From Terriglobales bacterium (GTDB lineage: Bacteria; Acidobacteriota; Terriglobia; Terriglobales; Acidobacteriaceae), in contig DASTZZ010000008.1 of the NCBI GenBank assembly GCA_035764005.1, positions 1 to 38,060 of the forward strand: a stretch of DNA of 38,060 nt, read 5' to 3'. This document shows, one piece after another, positions 16,515-25,845 of the stretch. The notes beneath the pieces are model-generated. The model had not been told where the DNA came from. It did no database searches and saw nothing but the letters and a program-made list of their open reading frames with translations. Position numbers and translations under genes: made by a program. Numbering within the stretch: position 1 is the first letter of the stretch; the number at the start of each line of letters is the position of its first letter.

Positions 16515-17477
16515 ATGACACAAGACGACAAACCGCCCCTAGCCAAAGCGCCACTGGCTTACGAAAATCCGGCATTCCTAAACAGCCCTGAAGGACGCGC
16601 ACTGCGCATCCTCGCCGAATACTCCGAGCCGCTGGCGCGCTTCCGTCGCGAGCGCATCCAGGACACAGTCGTGTTCTTCGGCTCCGCACGCTTCGCCAAT
16701 CTGCATTCGGCTCAGCGCGCCCTGCAGCTACTCGAAAAGCCCGGCGCAGCAACGCCCGCTCCCGAGCACGAACAACCGGCCACGCTCGATGGAGCACTGC
16801 ACGGACGAGAAAATTCGTTGAAGCTCAAGCGGGCAAAAGCTGCAGTCGAGATGGCGCGCTACTACGAAGATGCAAGGCGCCTCGCGTTTCTGCTGACGAA
16901 GTGGTCGATGAAGCTGCACTCCAAGCGGCATCGCTTTGTGGTTACGTCAGGCGGCGGTCCGGGAATTATGGAGGCCGCAAACCTCGGTGCCAGTGAGGCC
17001 GGCGGGAAGACGATCGGCCTGAATATCCGCCTGCCCTTCGAGCAATTCCCAAATCGGTACATCACGCCGGAACTCAATTTCGAGTTCCACTACTTCTTCA
17101 TGCGCAAGTACTGGTTTGCGTATCTGGCGAAGGCGCTCGTGATCTTCCCGGGAGGATTTGGAACGCTGGACGAGCTCTTCGAAATCCTCACCCTAGCGCA
17201 GACCGAAAAACTGGCAAAGAAGATCATCGTGCTCATCTACGGGCGCGAATACTGGAACCGCGTACTCAATCTCGACGTTCTGGTCGATTCCGGCACGATC
17301 TCTCCCGAAGATAAAGATCTCTTCTGCTTCGTCGACACGCCGGAGGAAGGCTTCGAGATGCTGCGCGACGGCCTAACGAAATATCACCTGCAAGCACAGC
17401 AAGTGCCCGCAGAACCAGAACGGGAAGAAGCCAAAGACCAAGGCGAATTTCCCGAAATCGCCAAGACGCGCGGCTGA
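16515..17477 (+). CDS. LOG-family protein (possible nucleoside 5'-monophosphate phosphoribohydrolase)
   Basis: A 320-residue protein with the Rossmann-like LOG core. TSGGGPGIMEAANLGASEAG is at residues 144-163, and the signature PGGFGTLDE at 212-220, preceded by MRKYW with the conserved Arg-Lys pair. LOG ('Lonely Guy') enzymes remove ribose 5-phosphate from nucleotide monophosphates, including cytokinin precursors; the longer bacterial versions such as PpnN act on purine nucleotides. The 110-residue N-terminal extension (ILAEYSEPLARFRRERIQDT) is typical of the TIGR00730-like long group. The last 30 residues are charged and disordered. Substrate cannot be assigned from sequence. Confidence 0.88.
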   Translation: MTQDDKPPLAKAPLAYENPAFLNSPEGRALRILAEYSEPLARFRRERIQDTVVFFGSARFANLHSAQRALQLLEKPGAATPAPEHEQPATLDGALHGRENSLKLKRAKAAVEMARYYEDARRLAFLLTKWSMKLHSKRHRFVVTSGGGPGIMEAANLGASEAGGKTIGLNIRLPFEQFPNRYITPELNFEFHYFFMRKYWFAYLAKALVIFPGGFGTLDELFEILTLAQTEKLAKKIIVLIYGREYWNRVLNLDVLVDSGTISPEDKDLFCFVDTPEEGFEMLRDGLTKYHLQAQQVPAEPEREEAKDQGEFPEIAKTRG

Positions 17478-17493
17478 TTGCCGATCAGGCCGA

Positions 17494-17652
17494 GTTTTTC
17501 ACCACGGAGTCACGGAGACCACAGAGAATCAGGAAGCCCAATCCAATTCGGGAGGCGCAAGCGCCTTCCTTCGTGCCGGATCTTGCTTTGGTCGAAACCT
17601 GAAACTAGAAACCCTTTCCCCTCCGTGTCCTCGGTGTCTCCGTGGTAAAAAC
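17494..17652. repeat. Inverted pair of 'caccacggagacacgg' repeats between convergent genes
   Basis: The left copy at 17494-17530 (tttttcaccacggagtcac) and the right copy at 17621-17652 (ctccgtggtaaaaac) face each other, so transcripts from either side can fold into a long imperfect hairpin. It lies between the LOG gene and the thioredoxin gene, which converge, and may serve as a two-way terminator. The DNA between the arms holds no gene. Confidence 0.6.
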
Positions 17653-17656
17653 GCAC

Positions 17657-18196
17657 CTAATATCGCTTCACACGCGCACTCGGCGGATCACCTTGCCGCC
17701 CGCTGAGCAGCCAATCTACCGCTTCTTTCACGTCCTCCTCACGAGCCTCGCCATTGATCGCGCGTATGATTTCGCCTTTTTCGTCGATCACCAGCGTAGC
17801 CGGAACGATGTTTACTCCGGCAAGCTGCTCCAGCAGATCGACCGATGCTCCGGTGAACACAGGCAACTTGATTCCGTGCTCTGAGACATACTCGCGAACG
17901 GCAGGCTCCTTTTTCTGTTCATCGATCGAAGCGAGAATGAATGCGACGTTGCGATCGGCGTAGTGGCTCGCAATCTTTCCCAGACGCGGAAGCTCTTCCT
18001 TGCACGGAGCGCACCACGTAGCCCAGAAATTCAGGACAACAATTCGGCCCTGGTAGTCGGCGAGCCGGACTTTATTGCCGCCCAGATCTCGAAGCGTGAC
18101 CTTCTTTATGCTCTTCGCGCTCAGCGCTGACGAACTGAAAAGAAACAGCGCCATGCAGACAGCGCTTGCATGCACGCGGCGGAGGGTGATCGGCAT
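17657..18196 (-). CDS. Exported TlpA/ResA-like thioredoxin-fold protein
   Basis: A 179-residue protein starting at ATG 18196 (a TTG nine bases earlier is the alternative). An N-terminal signal peptide (about residues 1-27, AVCMALFLFSSSALSA) is followed by a thioredoxin domain: IVVLNFWATWCAPCKEELPR with the redox pair Cys62 and Cys65, and the cis-proline in NIVPATLVIDEKG. TlpA/ResA-type proteins keep cysteines reduced outside the cytoplasm, often those of apocytochromes c or copper proteins. Supply of reduced heme-binding cysteines would fit the multiheme ActA encoded in the window, but they are far apart and the link is an inference. Confidence 0.9.
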   Translation of the reverse strand: MPITLRRVHASAVCMALFLFSSSALSAKSIKKVTLRDLGGNKVRLADYQGRIVVLNFWATWCAPCKEELPRLGKIASHYADRNVAFILASIDEQKKEPAVREYVSEHGIKLPVFTGASVDLLEQLAGVNIVPATLVIDEKGEIIRAINGEAREEDVKEAVDWLLSGRQGDPPSARVKRY

Positions 18197-18321
18197 GGAT
18201 TCCAATGTACACGCCGTCCCAATAATGCATTTGAATTATTGCCGCCGAATGCTACTCACGCTTTACTTCTCCATCGCGTTTTCCCCTCGCCGGCTGTTTG
18301 CTTGACGCATTGGAGACTGTC

Positions 18322-19419
18322 ATGAATCGAAGCCGTTCTTTAACCGTATCGAAGCGTGTTGCCATCGCTACATGCACGTTGACTCTGGTGCTTTGTTCCA
18401 TTTCGGCCCTGGGCCAGGGATGTGTAGCCGCGCATACCGAGCAGCCACTGATCTCGGGATTGGCGCCGACTGACCAAATGCAATCCTTACACCATGGCGA
18501 TGGCTTCGCCGACAAGCTCCACAATCTGACAGTCACAATCGGCTTCCGCACCTATAGCTCTTACGCGCACTACGTTGGCACCGACTACCAGGCGCAGCGC
18601 GCGGCGCTGCACAATGAAGTGCAGAACCACGTGAATCTATACGACGTGTCGTTCAACTATCAGCTCACGCCCCGTTTCAGTATCATCGGCGATATCCCGG
18701 GACTCACGGCGACACGCCATCAGCAAGGCAACGTGAACGTCTATCGCGCGGGTGGAATCGGAGACATCACCGCAGGCGTACAGACCTGGATCTTCCGTCC
18801 TCCGACAGAGAGTCATGGCAACGTAGCGCTATCGTTCGCACTGAAGATGCCGACCGGCATCGACGACGCGAAAGGCACGACTATTCTTTCCAGCGGCACC
18901 ACGCAAGTTCGCAACTTCGATCAATCGATCCAGCCCGGCGACGGAAGCTGGGGTTTCACTTTGGGAACGCAGGCCTTCCGCCAGACGTACTTCCACACCA
19001 TGCTCTACTTTACCGGATCATGGCTGTTCAATCCGCGCGACACCAACGGCGTAAAAACCTTCCGCAGCGCTCCTCATGAGGATGTGATGTCAGTCACGGA
19101 TCAATACCTCTGGCGCGGCGGTTTTTCGCACAATGTTCCTAAAGTTCGCAACCTTGCGCTAAGCCTCGGCGGACGTATGGAAGGTGTGCCCGTGCGTGAC
19201 GCGTTCGGCGCCAGCGATGGATTCCGCCGTCCGGGTTATGTGATCTCGATCGAGCCTGGACTCGCCTACTCGTATCGCAACAACACACTCAACGTGAGCG
19301 CGCCCTGGGCGATGGAGCGCAACCGCAAGATCAGCACCGCTGACATTCTGAACCACACGCACGGCGATGCTGCTTTTGCGGATTACACGATAATCGCCGC
19401 GTACACTCGGCATTTCTAA
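18322..19419 (+). CDS. Outer-membrane beta-barrel protein of unknown function
   Basis: A 365-residue protein started at ATG 18322, which has GGAG six bases upstream; a TTG at 18298 opens the same frame. A signal peptide is visible (ATCTLTLVLCSISALGQG). The mature part alternates hydrophobic and polar residues in many strands, such as LTVTIGFRTYSSYAHYVGTD, LYDVSFNYQLTPRFSIIGDI and FADYTIIAAYTRHF, and ends in phenylalanine, as outer-membrane barrels do. A histidine-bearing N-terminal stretch (SLHHGDGF) is odd but not diagnostic. It could be a passive porin or transporter; similar proteins have been annotated only as hypothetical. It precedes the pga operon by 150 bases but has its own start and no clear link to it. 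Confidence 0.7.
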   Translation: MNRSRSLTVSKRVAIATCTLTLVLCSISALGQGCVAAHTEQPLISGLAPTDQMQSLHHGDGFADKLHNLTVTIGFRTYSSYAHYVGTDYQAQRAALHNEVQNHVNLYDVSFNYQLTPRFSIIGDIPGLTATRHQQGNVNVYRAGGIGDITAGVQTWIFRPPTESHGNVALSFALKMPTGIDDAKGTTILSSGTTQVRNFDQSIQPGDGSWGFTLGTQAFRQTYFHTMLYFTGSWLFNPRDTNGVKTFRSAPHEDVMSVTDQYLWRGGFSHNVPKVRNLALSLGGRMEGVPVRDAFGASDGFRRPGYVISIEPGLAYSYRNNTLNVSAPWAMERNRKISTADILNHTHGDAAFADYTIIAAYTRHF

Positions 19420-19572
19420 ACGAGAGCTTTAGCAGCCGTTTATGTTAGTTAGCTGAGGATCATTTGCTGTGCCGCCCTTCCGCTATTCCCGCGTTCTTTG
19501 CGCGCAAATATGCCGACGCTATCACATTTAGCAGTACCGCTACACGCAGGCCATAAATACGCTTAGCCGCTG

Positions 19573-21990
19573 ATGCCATGCGTGCTCAGCTACATCCCTG
19601 TCCGCTTCCGGTACCCTGCCTGCTTTCCGCTAAAGGGAGAACTCTCACGCGACGGGAAATGTACTGGCGTTCTCTCCATCATTCGCTCTCTGCAAACGCT
19701 CACGCTGTTGATGATTGTGGTGTTGCCGATGACGAGAGCGCCTGGACAGAGTCGGGAAGACGCTGTTCGGGCGGCACGGGACGGCCACACTGACGATGCG
19801 ATTCGCACATTGCAGACTATCGTGGCAAACAACAGAAGCGATACCGGTGCGGCACTCGACCTGGCCGTCATCCTGAGCTGGGCGAAGCGGCCCCGGGAAG
19901 CCACCGACGTCTTTGAACGAACTCCGGTAACGCAGATTCCCGAGTATGTGCTGCTCGCCATGACGCGTGCTTATCGCGATCAGCAGCGCTTTGGAATCGC
20001 CCAGGGACTGGCACACGAAGGACTTCGCCGCTTTCCTGAACAGAAAACATGGACGCTTCTGAATGTCCTGCTGGAAGGAGATCTCGCGTCAGCTGCCGGC
20101 GATCGCTTCGGGGCTCTTCGAGCATATGCGACTGCTCAGGAGATCGCTCCGAAAGAAGCAGGCATTTCAGCCGCGATGAGCAGCATCCTCATGCAATTGA
20201 ATGCTCCCTATGGAGCCGCATCGCTGTCTACGATTCCCGATCCAGGAATTCAAGCGGCCCAAGCCGCGGCGATGGTGCGTTGGGGAGCAAACTTCGAACC
20301 GCCGGAGCCGGCAAGGCGCTTTGAGGAAACCGATGCTGCGATTGGCAGACTGGAGGTTCTGATTCGGGACGCCGAATCCATGCACCCAGCCGATCGGGGC
20401 CTGGTGTTCCGGCTGAAACGCGATCGCGTATTGGCCTTGCGCAATCGGGAGCGCTGGAGCGATGCCGTGAAAGCCGCTGAGGAATTACGCGAAGCCGGAG
20501 ACTCCCTGCCGCCCTACGTTCGTGAAGCGGAGGCCGATTCGCTCCTGGCGCTTCGTCATCCAGAGGAAGCGCTGAGAGCTTATCGCGAAGTCCTCGCAGC
20601 CGACCCGAGCAATCGCAATGCGCGACAGGGTCTCTTCTATTCCCAAATCGAAACGGAAGATTTTCACGCAGCCTTCGCAACTACTGAAGAGCTGACGAGA
20701 GGACAGGAGCCCGGAATCCGTCTACGCCAACTGCCGCGCCCAGTTCCAAATCCGGACTGGCTGGACGCGCAGGTGTTGGGGGGCCAGGCACGCTACTACG
20801 CGAACATCGATTCCGATGCATGGAGACAATTAAAGCCACTAGCGAATGGAGCACCGGGGGCAGGCTATTTGCGGTCTGCGCTCGGCTCGGTTGCGGCGGA
20901 CAGAGGCTGGCCTCGGTGGGCCGACGAAGAAATCAACATCGCTGCGGAGATTGCCCCGGATGACCGAGGCATACAGGTGGCCGTGGCAGATTCCGACTTG
21001 CGGCGGAAGCGCTTCCGCGAGGCGCGCAGACGCGCAGAAGAACTCAATTCCCTTTTTCCCGGGGATGCCGCAGTTCAGCGATTGGTACGCGACATCGGCA
21101 TGCACGACGCCATGGAGATCCAGTTCGACACCGAAGCCCATCACGAAAGCGGCAGCGCTGCGAATCGTCCTGGGTCCGATTTCAATACCAATGTTCGCGT
21201 GTATTCCTCGCCTTTTGCGGAAAGGTGGCGCGCACTCGGCGCATTTGATTATTTCTCCGCAAAGCCTGAGGAAGGGCCGGTTCATCGAGTCCGCTACGGC
21301 GCTGGAGCAGAGGCAGAGTGGTCCGACTTCACCCTCGAAGCAATTGCCTGGAATAACGCCGGAGCCCTCTCTCGGGCGGGCGCAACTCTTGCGGGCACGT
21401 GGGAACCTACCGATCACTGGAGCTTCTCCGGCGATGGCGAACTGTATTCGAGCGAAACGCCATTGCGGGCTGTGCTCCACGGCATCACGGCCAGCGGAGG
21501 AAGCTTTCAGACGTCTTTCACAGCCAACGAATCACTTGCCACGTCGGGAAGGGTGGGGGCGTTCTCGTTTTCGGACGGAAACCAGCGTGTCGAAGGGAGT
21601 CTCACATTCTTTCGTCGAGTGCTTGACAGGCCTCATCTGAAGCTCAACATTCGTCCCGAAGTTTACGCTTCGCACAACACGCGATTCGATGCGCCCTACT
21701 TCAATCCCGCGCACGATGCCTCTGCAAACCTCAGCCTGGAGCTGAATCACCTCATCTGGCGGAGATATGAGAGAAGCTTTCGACAGAGCCTCACGATAGG
21801 CGCCGGACCATATTGGGAAGCACATTACCGCCCTGATTGGCTTGCGCAGATTCGCTACCAGCAGACCCTCGAGCTGCAGTCTGGCTTTGAGATTCACTAC
21901 CGCGTTGACCTTGGCCGGCGCGTTTACGACGGACTGCCGGTCCACGATGTAGGGATTGTCGCCGGGCTGAACAAGAGGTTGAGTCTATGA
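19573..21990 (+). CDS. pgaA: PgaA-like poly-beta-1,6-GlcNAc export porin
   Basis: An 805-residue protein, close to the 807 residues of E. coli PgaA. An N-terminal hydrophobic segment (about residues 34-58, TLTLLMIVVLPMTRAPGQ) acts as signal peptide. Residues about 60-500 are helical TPR-like repeats (EDAVRAARDGHTDDAIRTLQ; LALRHPEEALRAYREVLAAD), which in PgaA face the periplasm and guide the polymer. Residues about 520-805 are beta strands forming an outer-membrane barrel, for example VGAFSFSDGNQRVEGSLTFF. The start is uncertain: the ATG at 19573 adds a 30-residue leader before the hydrophobic segment. Its stop overlaps the pgaB start (ATGA), which ties the two together. Assignment rests on architecture plus the neighbours. 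Confidence 0.82.
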   Translation: MPCVLSYIPVRFRYPACFPLKGELSRDGKCTGVLSIIRSLQTLTLLMIVVLPMTRAPGQSREDAVRAARDGHTDDAIRTLQTIVANNRSDTGAALDLAVILSWAKRPREATDVFERTPVTQIPEYVLLAMTRAYRDQQRFGIAQGLAHEGLRRFPEQKTWTLLNVLLEGDLASAAGDRFGALRAYATAQEIAPKEAGISAAMSSILMQLNAPYGAASLSTIPDPGIQAAQAAAMVRWGANFEPPEPARRFEETDAAIGRLEVLIRDAESMHPADRGLVFRLKRDRVLALRNRERWSDAVKAAEELREAGDSLPPYVREAEADSLLALRHPEEALRAYREVLAADPSNRNARQGLFYSQIETEDFHAAFATTEELTRGQEPGIRLRQLPRPVPNPDWLDAQVLGGQARYYANIDSDAWRQLKPLANGAPGAGYLRSALGSVAADRGWPRWADEEINIAAEIAPDDRGIQVAVADSDLRRKRFREARRRAEELNSLFPGDAAVQRLVRDIGMHDAMEIQFDTEAHHESGSAANRPGSDFNTNVRVYSSPFAERWRALGAFDYFSAKPEEGPVHRVRYGAGAEAEWSDFTLEAIAWNNAGALSRAGATLAGTWEPTDHWSFSGDGELYSSETPLRAVLHGITASGGSFQTSFTANESLATSGRVGAFSFSDGNQRVEGSLTFFRRVLDRPHLKLNIRPEVYASHNTRFDAPYFNPAHDASANLSLELNHLIWRRYERSFRQSLTIGAGPYWEAHYRPDWLAQIRYQQTLELQSGFEIHYRVDLGRRVYDGLPVHDVGIVAGLNKRLSL

Positions 21991-23693
21991 AGCGGATCGC
22001 TCTACTCGCGGCCCTGCTTGCGCTGTTGTCGTCTCCTGCATTCAGCGCAGGGCGAGGCTCTCGATTTGTGTGTATCGCGCTCCACGACATCGTGGACAAG
22101 CAAGAGGACCTCGACGCCGATGCGATCACCAGCGAACGGTTGATAGCTCTCTTCGAATTCCTGCGCGGTAACGGTTGGACCGCCATCTCTCTGGACGACG
22201 TAGAAGCTGCCGTCAAAGCTAACCGACCGCTGCCGAATCGTGCCGTCCTAATCACCGTCGACGACGGCTATCGCAGTGTTTACACCAGGGTTTTCCCACT
22301 TCTGCTTGCCTACCGAATGCCGGCGGTAGCAGCCGTCGTGGGAAGTTGGATCGAGAGCGATCCATCGCACAAGCGCTACATTTCCTGGGATCAAGCTCGT
22401 GAGATGCAGCGCAGCGGACTGGTTGAGTTCGCCTCTCATAGCTATGACCTGCACCATGGAATCCTGGCAAATCCGCAGGGCAATGAACTCCCGGCCGCAG
22501 GCTTTCGCAAGTACGATCCCATTTTGGGATACGAGCAGGAAGCGGAATACCGTCTTCGCATCCGGGAAGACTTGGCCAGATCCGCAGCTGTGATGAGACG
22601 GGAGTTAGGGAAGTCACCACGAGCGCTGGTTTGGCCTTATGGGCGATACACGGTTGCTTCTGAGAATGTTGCCTTCGAAGCGGGGTTCAGGTTTGCTCTA
22701 ACTCTGGATTCCGAACCGGCTGATGCTTCCAAACCGATGGCGATTGCCCGATATCTTGTGGCCAGAGATTTCGACTTCAAGAACATTGCCAATGATCTGC
22801 GATCGCTCAACGAGCCTCCATCGGTGCAGCGTCTGGTGCGAATAGATCCATCCACACTCTGGAGTGCCGATGCCCCCGACTTCGAGAGTCGCCTGGGCCG
22901 CGCGATCGAAAGAGTCCGCACGATCGGCGCTACTTCCATCATCATCGAGGCTGCAGCATCAGGTGCGGATGGCGCGCTGAGTGGGGCATGGTTTCCCACC
23001 CCTAACCTGGCTGTGCGTGGCGACGTGTTTTCGCGCATCGCCTGGCAAATGCACACACGTGCTGGAGTCGAAGTTTTCGGACGACTCCCTGTGGGGGCCG
23101 CGCTCGCAACTTTGAAGGACCCGGAGCGCGTTCTCGCCCTGTTCCGAGATTTCGGCGAATCCGCTCCCATCGATGGCCTCTTGCTCGAGGATGTGCCTCA
23201 GCTAATCGGAATAAGGACGCGAGCCGCTTCCGAAGATGAAACGCCCTGGCAGGTGCGAAAGCGACGCGATGCTGTGGAGTACAGCACCTTGAATCCATCG
23301 GATGCACTGGCTCTTCGATGCTTCCGAGTGGTCGAGGAGGAGCGGCCTCGGCTGAGTCTGGCGGTGCTCACGGCGGATAAGACTTTGACCGGCCCCAGCT
23401 CCGTTGCGGATATGACCTTGATCGCCGCATCCAGCAAGCCCAAAGAAGCGGCTCGCCTGATCGAACGCTTGAAGAAAGTTGAAGGATCGCCTGATTTTTT
23501 TCCCCGACGCCTGGGCGTTTGGATCGAAGCTTCTAGCGCTCCCACCTCTTCCGATTTGATTGCTGTTACTCGCATCTTTCAGAGAAACGGTCTAAGCCTC
23601 ATCGGATGGAGTGACGACATGATCGGTGACAACCCTCCGGCTGCCTCGGTCGCGCGCGCCGTATCAGCTAGTTCATTTCCGGTAAGGTTCTGA
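21987..23693 (+). CDS. pgaB: PgaB-like poly-GlcNAc N-deacetylase
   Basis: A 568-residue protein with a Sec signal peptide (MKRIALLAALLALLSSPAFS). It lacks the lipobox cysteine that anchors E. coli PgaB. Residues about 28-280 are a NodB-type deacetylase: FVCIALHDIVDK, LITVDDGYRSVY with the catalytic base and metal aspartates Asp92 and Asp93, and FASHSYDLHHG with the metal histidines His151 and His156, then ALVWPYGRY. Residues about 285-568 correspond to the C-terminal glycoside-hydrolase-like barrel, though it is about 100 residues shorter than in E. coli. The enzyme removes some acetyl groups from the polymer in the periplasm, which is needed for its export. It starts within the pgaA stop and ends one base before pgaC. 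Confidence 0.9.
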   Translation: MKRIALLAALLALLSSPAFSAGRGSRFVCIALHDIVDKQEDLDADAITSERLIALFEFLRGNGWTAISLDDVEAAVKANRPLPNRAVLITVDDGYRSVYTRVFPLLLAYRMPAVAAVVGSWIESDPSHKRYISWDQAREMQRSGLVEFASHSYDLHHGILANPQGNELPAAGFRKYDPILGYEQEAEYRLRIREDLARSAAVMRRELGKSPRALVWPYGRYTVASENVAFEAGFRFALTLDSEPADASKPMAIARYLVARDFDFKNIANDLRSLNEPPSVQRLVRIDPSTLWSADAPDFESRLGRAIERVRTIGATSIIIEAAASGADGALSGAWFPTPNLAVRGDVFSRIAWQMHTRAGVEVFGRLPVGAALATLKDPERVLALFRDFGESAPIDGLLLEDVPQLIGIRTRAASEDETPWQVRKRRDAVEYSTLNPSDALALRCFRVVEEERPRLSLAVLTADKTLTGPSSVADMTLIAASSKPKEAARLIERLKKVEGSPDFFPRRLGVWIEASSAPTSSDLIAVTRIFQRNGLSLIGWSDDMIGDNPPAASVARAVSASSFPVRF

Positions 23694-24950
23694 ATGTTTT
23701 CGCCAAGTGCAGTTCACGCGATTCAATCTTTCTGTTTCGGCTATCCGTTCATCATGGCCTGGTATTGGATGGCCGGCGGCATACTGTATCGCTGGCTTCG
23801 CGAACGTCATCAGCCACCACCGGGCGAGCCTCCTCAGCTCGCTTCCTATCCGGGGGTCTCCGTTCTGGTGCCTTGCCGCAACGAAGCGGCGAATGCAGAG
23901 GAGGTCTTCACCGCGCTCGCGGCGTTGCAATATCCCGACTACGAGGTCATCGGGATCAACGATGCATCCACCGACAACACCGGCGCCATCTTGAATGATC
24001 TCGCACGACGCTATGAATGTATGCGCGTCGTACACCTGGCCAGCAATCAGGGAAAGGCAGTGGCACTCAATTGCGCGGCAATGCTCGCACGTAACCAGAT
24101 TCTCGTCTGCATCGATGGCGATGCATTACTGGATGTCCATGCGCTTACCTGGATCGTCGCAAAATTTCTCTCCGATGGTTCGATTGGCGCCATAACGGGA
24201 AATCCACGAATACGAAATAGATCCACCGTTCTGGCCAGGTTGCAAGTCGGTGAATACGGCACGATCGTTGGGCTTATCAAACGCGCACAGAGCCTGTTTG
24301 GATGGGTTTTTACCGTTTCGGGCGTAATTTGCGCCTTTCGCAAACGAGCACTGCAGGATGCGGGTTGGTGGTCCTCCAAAACGGTCACCGACGATGTCGA
24401 ATTAAGTTGGCGCATTCAGCTTGCAGGCTGGCGAATTACTTACCAGGCAAACGCCATCTGCTGGATTCTCATGCCGGAGACTTTGCGAGGTCTCTGGAAA
24501 CAACGCTTGCGATGGTCGGAAGGAGGAACACAGACCGTTCTCATGTCGGCTCGCCGGCTGCTTTCACCAAAACATTGGCGGGCTTGGCTCGTTTGGGGAA
24601 ACTACATCGTCAGCGTGCTTTGGTCCTTCACCATTGTGACCGCGCTTAGCCTCTGGCTAATGGAACGAATCGGTATCCATGTAAATACCGGCTTTCCTCA
24701 AGTCAGCCTGCTTCCGGCCTGGTGGGGAGCGGTGCTGACGAGCACGTATTTATTGCAAGCAACTATTGGGCTAGGTTTGGAGCGCAGATTCGAGAAAGGG
24801 CTTCTTCGAACCATCATGTGGCTCTCCTGGTATCCAGTCTTCTTCTGGATGCTGCAGGCGATAACTGCCGTGGCTGGACTACCAAGGGCTATCGTGCGCA
24901 TGTACCGGCCTCAAGGCACATGGGCAAGTCCCGATCGAGGTCTTGCGTGA
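23694..24950 (+). CDS. pgaC: PgaC-like poly-beta-1,6-GlcNAc synthase (GT2)
   Basis: A 418-residue membrane glycosyltransferase. One N-terminal membrane segment (about residues 12-33) precedes a GT2 domain with VSVLVPCRNEA, the UDP-binding VIGINDASTDN (Asp90), the metal-binding DGD at 141-143, the catalytic TDD at 232-234 in TVTDDVELSWRI, and the acceptor motif QRLRW at 270-274. Three or so membrane segments follow (ALSLWL, AWWGAVLTSTYLLQATIGLG, IMWLSWYPVFFWMLQAI). It polymerises UDP-GlcNAc and passes the chain across the inner membrane, together with PgaD. The ATG follows the pgaB stop directly, and the stop overlaps the pgaD start as GTGA. Biofilm polymer synthesis of this type is usually activated by cyclic di-GMP through PgaC/PgaD. 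Confidence 0.93.
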   Translation: MFSPSAVHAIQSFCFGYPFIMAWYWMAGGILYRWLRERHQPPPGEPPQLASYPGVSVLVPCRNEAANAEEVFTALAALQYPDYEVIGINDASTDNTGAILNDLARRYECMRVVHLASNQGKAVALNCAAMLARNQILVCIDGDALLDVHALTWIVAKFLSDGSIGAITGNPRIRNRSTVLARLQVGEYGTIVGLIKRAQSLFGWVFTVSGVICAFRKRALQDAGWWSSKTVTDDVELSWRIQLAGWRITYQANAICWILMPETLRGLWKQRLRWSEGGTQTVLMSARRLLSPKHWRAWLVWGNYIVSVLWSFTIVTALSLWLMERIGIHVNTGFPQVSLLPAWWGAVLTSTYLLQATIGLGLERRFEKGLLRTIMWLSWYPVFFWMLQAITAVAGLPRAIVRMYRPQGTWASPDRGLA

Positions 24951-25456
24951 ACCGCAGTGCTCCTCGGGTATCGCCACCTCCACTGATACGCGCCAAGCAA
25001 GTCCCCTTTTGGATTTTATTTCGGGATCTCGTGCTGACTGGTATCGCTTGGCTTGCGATCGCCCAATCCATGCGTGAGGGAATAAGGCTGCTATACGACT
25101 ATTTCAGTCCTCCCATGTTTGCGCTCACACGCACAAGAGCTCCGCAATGGCTCGATTTCTGGGATCCTCTGAGAGCGTTTGTCTTAATTGCAGCTTGCTT
25201 TGTCATTTGGCTAGCCTTCTGGTCATTGCATGGCGCGAGACGTTTTCGTGTAAAGCCACCAATCGCGCAGCCCAGATCCTTGTCCTGCGCCGAGCACGCC
25301 CACACCTTTGGAGTGACCGAAGATCAATTCACACGGTGGAAGAGCTATCGCATCGCGGTCATCGCGTTTTTTGCCGATCATCAAATCGCCACGGTCTCCT
25401 CGCACGATCTCGAACCAACAGTCGCAGCGGCCAGAGCGGCAAAGGCAGTCTGTTAG
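24947..25456 (+). CDS. pgaD: PgaD-like small membrane subunit
   Basis: A 169-residue protein read from GTG 24947, which overlaps the pgaC stop by four bases (GTGA). Two membrane segments are visible: ILFRDLVLTGIAWLAIAQSM (about residues 23-43) and LRAFVLIAACFVIWLAFWSL (about 71-91), with a loop between them and a polar C-terminal half. PgaD is poorly conserved and is best recognised by size, two membrane spans and position after pgaC, all of which fit. With PgaC it forms the synthase, whose activity in E. coli depends on cyclic di-GMP. The frame is open further upstream inside pgaC, but the coupled GTG is the sensible start. Confidence 0.75.
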   Translation: MNRSAPRVSPPPLIRAKQVPFWILFRDLVLTGIAWLAIAQSMREGIRLLYDYFSPPMFALTRTRAPQWLDFWDPLRAFVLIAACFVIWLAFWSLHGARRFRVKPPIAQPRSLSCAEHAHTFGVTEDQFTRWKSYRIAVIAFFADHQIATVSSHDLEPTVAAARAAKAVC

Positions 25457-25461
25457 CCCTG

Positions 25462-25485
25462 CGCTCCACGTGGAGCGTACGTTTT
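25462..25485 (+). terminator. Probable terminator of the pga operon
   Basis: CGCTCCACGTGGAGCG at 25462-25477 is a perfect palindrome (6-bp stem, ACGT loop) six bases after the pgaD stop, followed by TACGTTTT. It is short but well placed to end the pga transcript. Confidence 0.5.
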
Positions 25486-25811
25486 CCGCGGTGCTCTTCG
25501 TTGTGGTTGCGCTTTCTATCTCAGCACTTTCCCGAGCCGGATGGCGCCTCGTTATGGTTTTGCAAATTGCCGCAACCCAGAGCCGGAATGCCGACAGTCG
25601 AGGATCTGGCTTCTAAATCCACGTCTTCCAGGCTTCTGTGCGTGGTTTCTGCGCGGAAGATGCACCGAAGTTCGTGCGATCAAATCATCTTCCAACAAAA
25701 TTTCTGCACCGCAAGTTGTGCTGCCTTCCGCGACGCTCTTCCTTATCCACCCGACTCCACAACATGGACAAGTTTTGAACAGGATAATCACAAAAATGAG
25801 GTTTATTTCTC
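25486..25811. other. Gene-free stretch between pgaD and the structured RNA
   Basis: About 325 bases with no supported gene. Short open frames exist on both strands, but none has a ribosome site or recognisable sequence. GNRA-capped hairpins, so dense further right, are absent here, which argues that the structured RNA does not extend into this stretch. Confidence 0.5.
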
Positions 25812-25839
25812 TTGCGCCTATCCGCCAAAGGAGTAAATT
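25812..25839 (+). promoter_or_regulatory. Sigma-70-like promoter in front of the structured RNA
   Basis: TTGCGC at 25812-25817 and TAAATT at 25834-25839 are separated by 16 bases. Transcription would begin at about 25846-25848, immediately before the 5' arm of the closing helix at 25855. No ribosome-binding site and ORF follow, as expected for a noncoding transcript. The match is partial, so the position relative to the RNA is the main support. Confidence 0.45.
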
Positions 25840-25845
25840 CACTTG

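Noticed and set aside
25371-25616. Small membrane protein read through VERTFSAVLFVVVALSISAL
   Set aside because: The frame begins inside pgaD, has no ribosome site at the possible GTG starts, and the part after the hydrophobic stretch shows no recognisable pattern.
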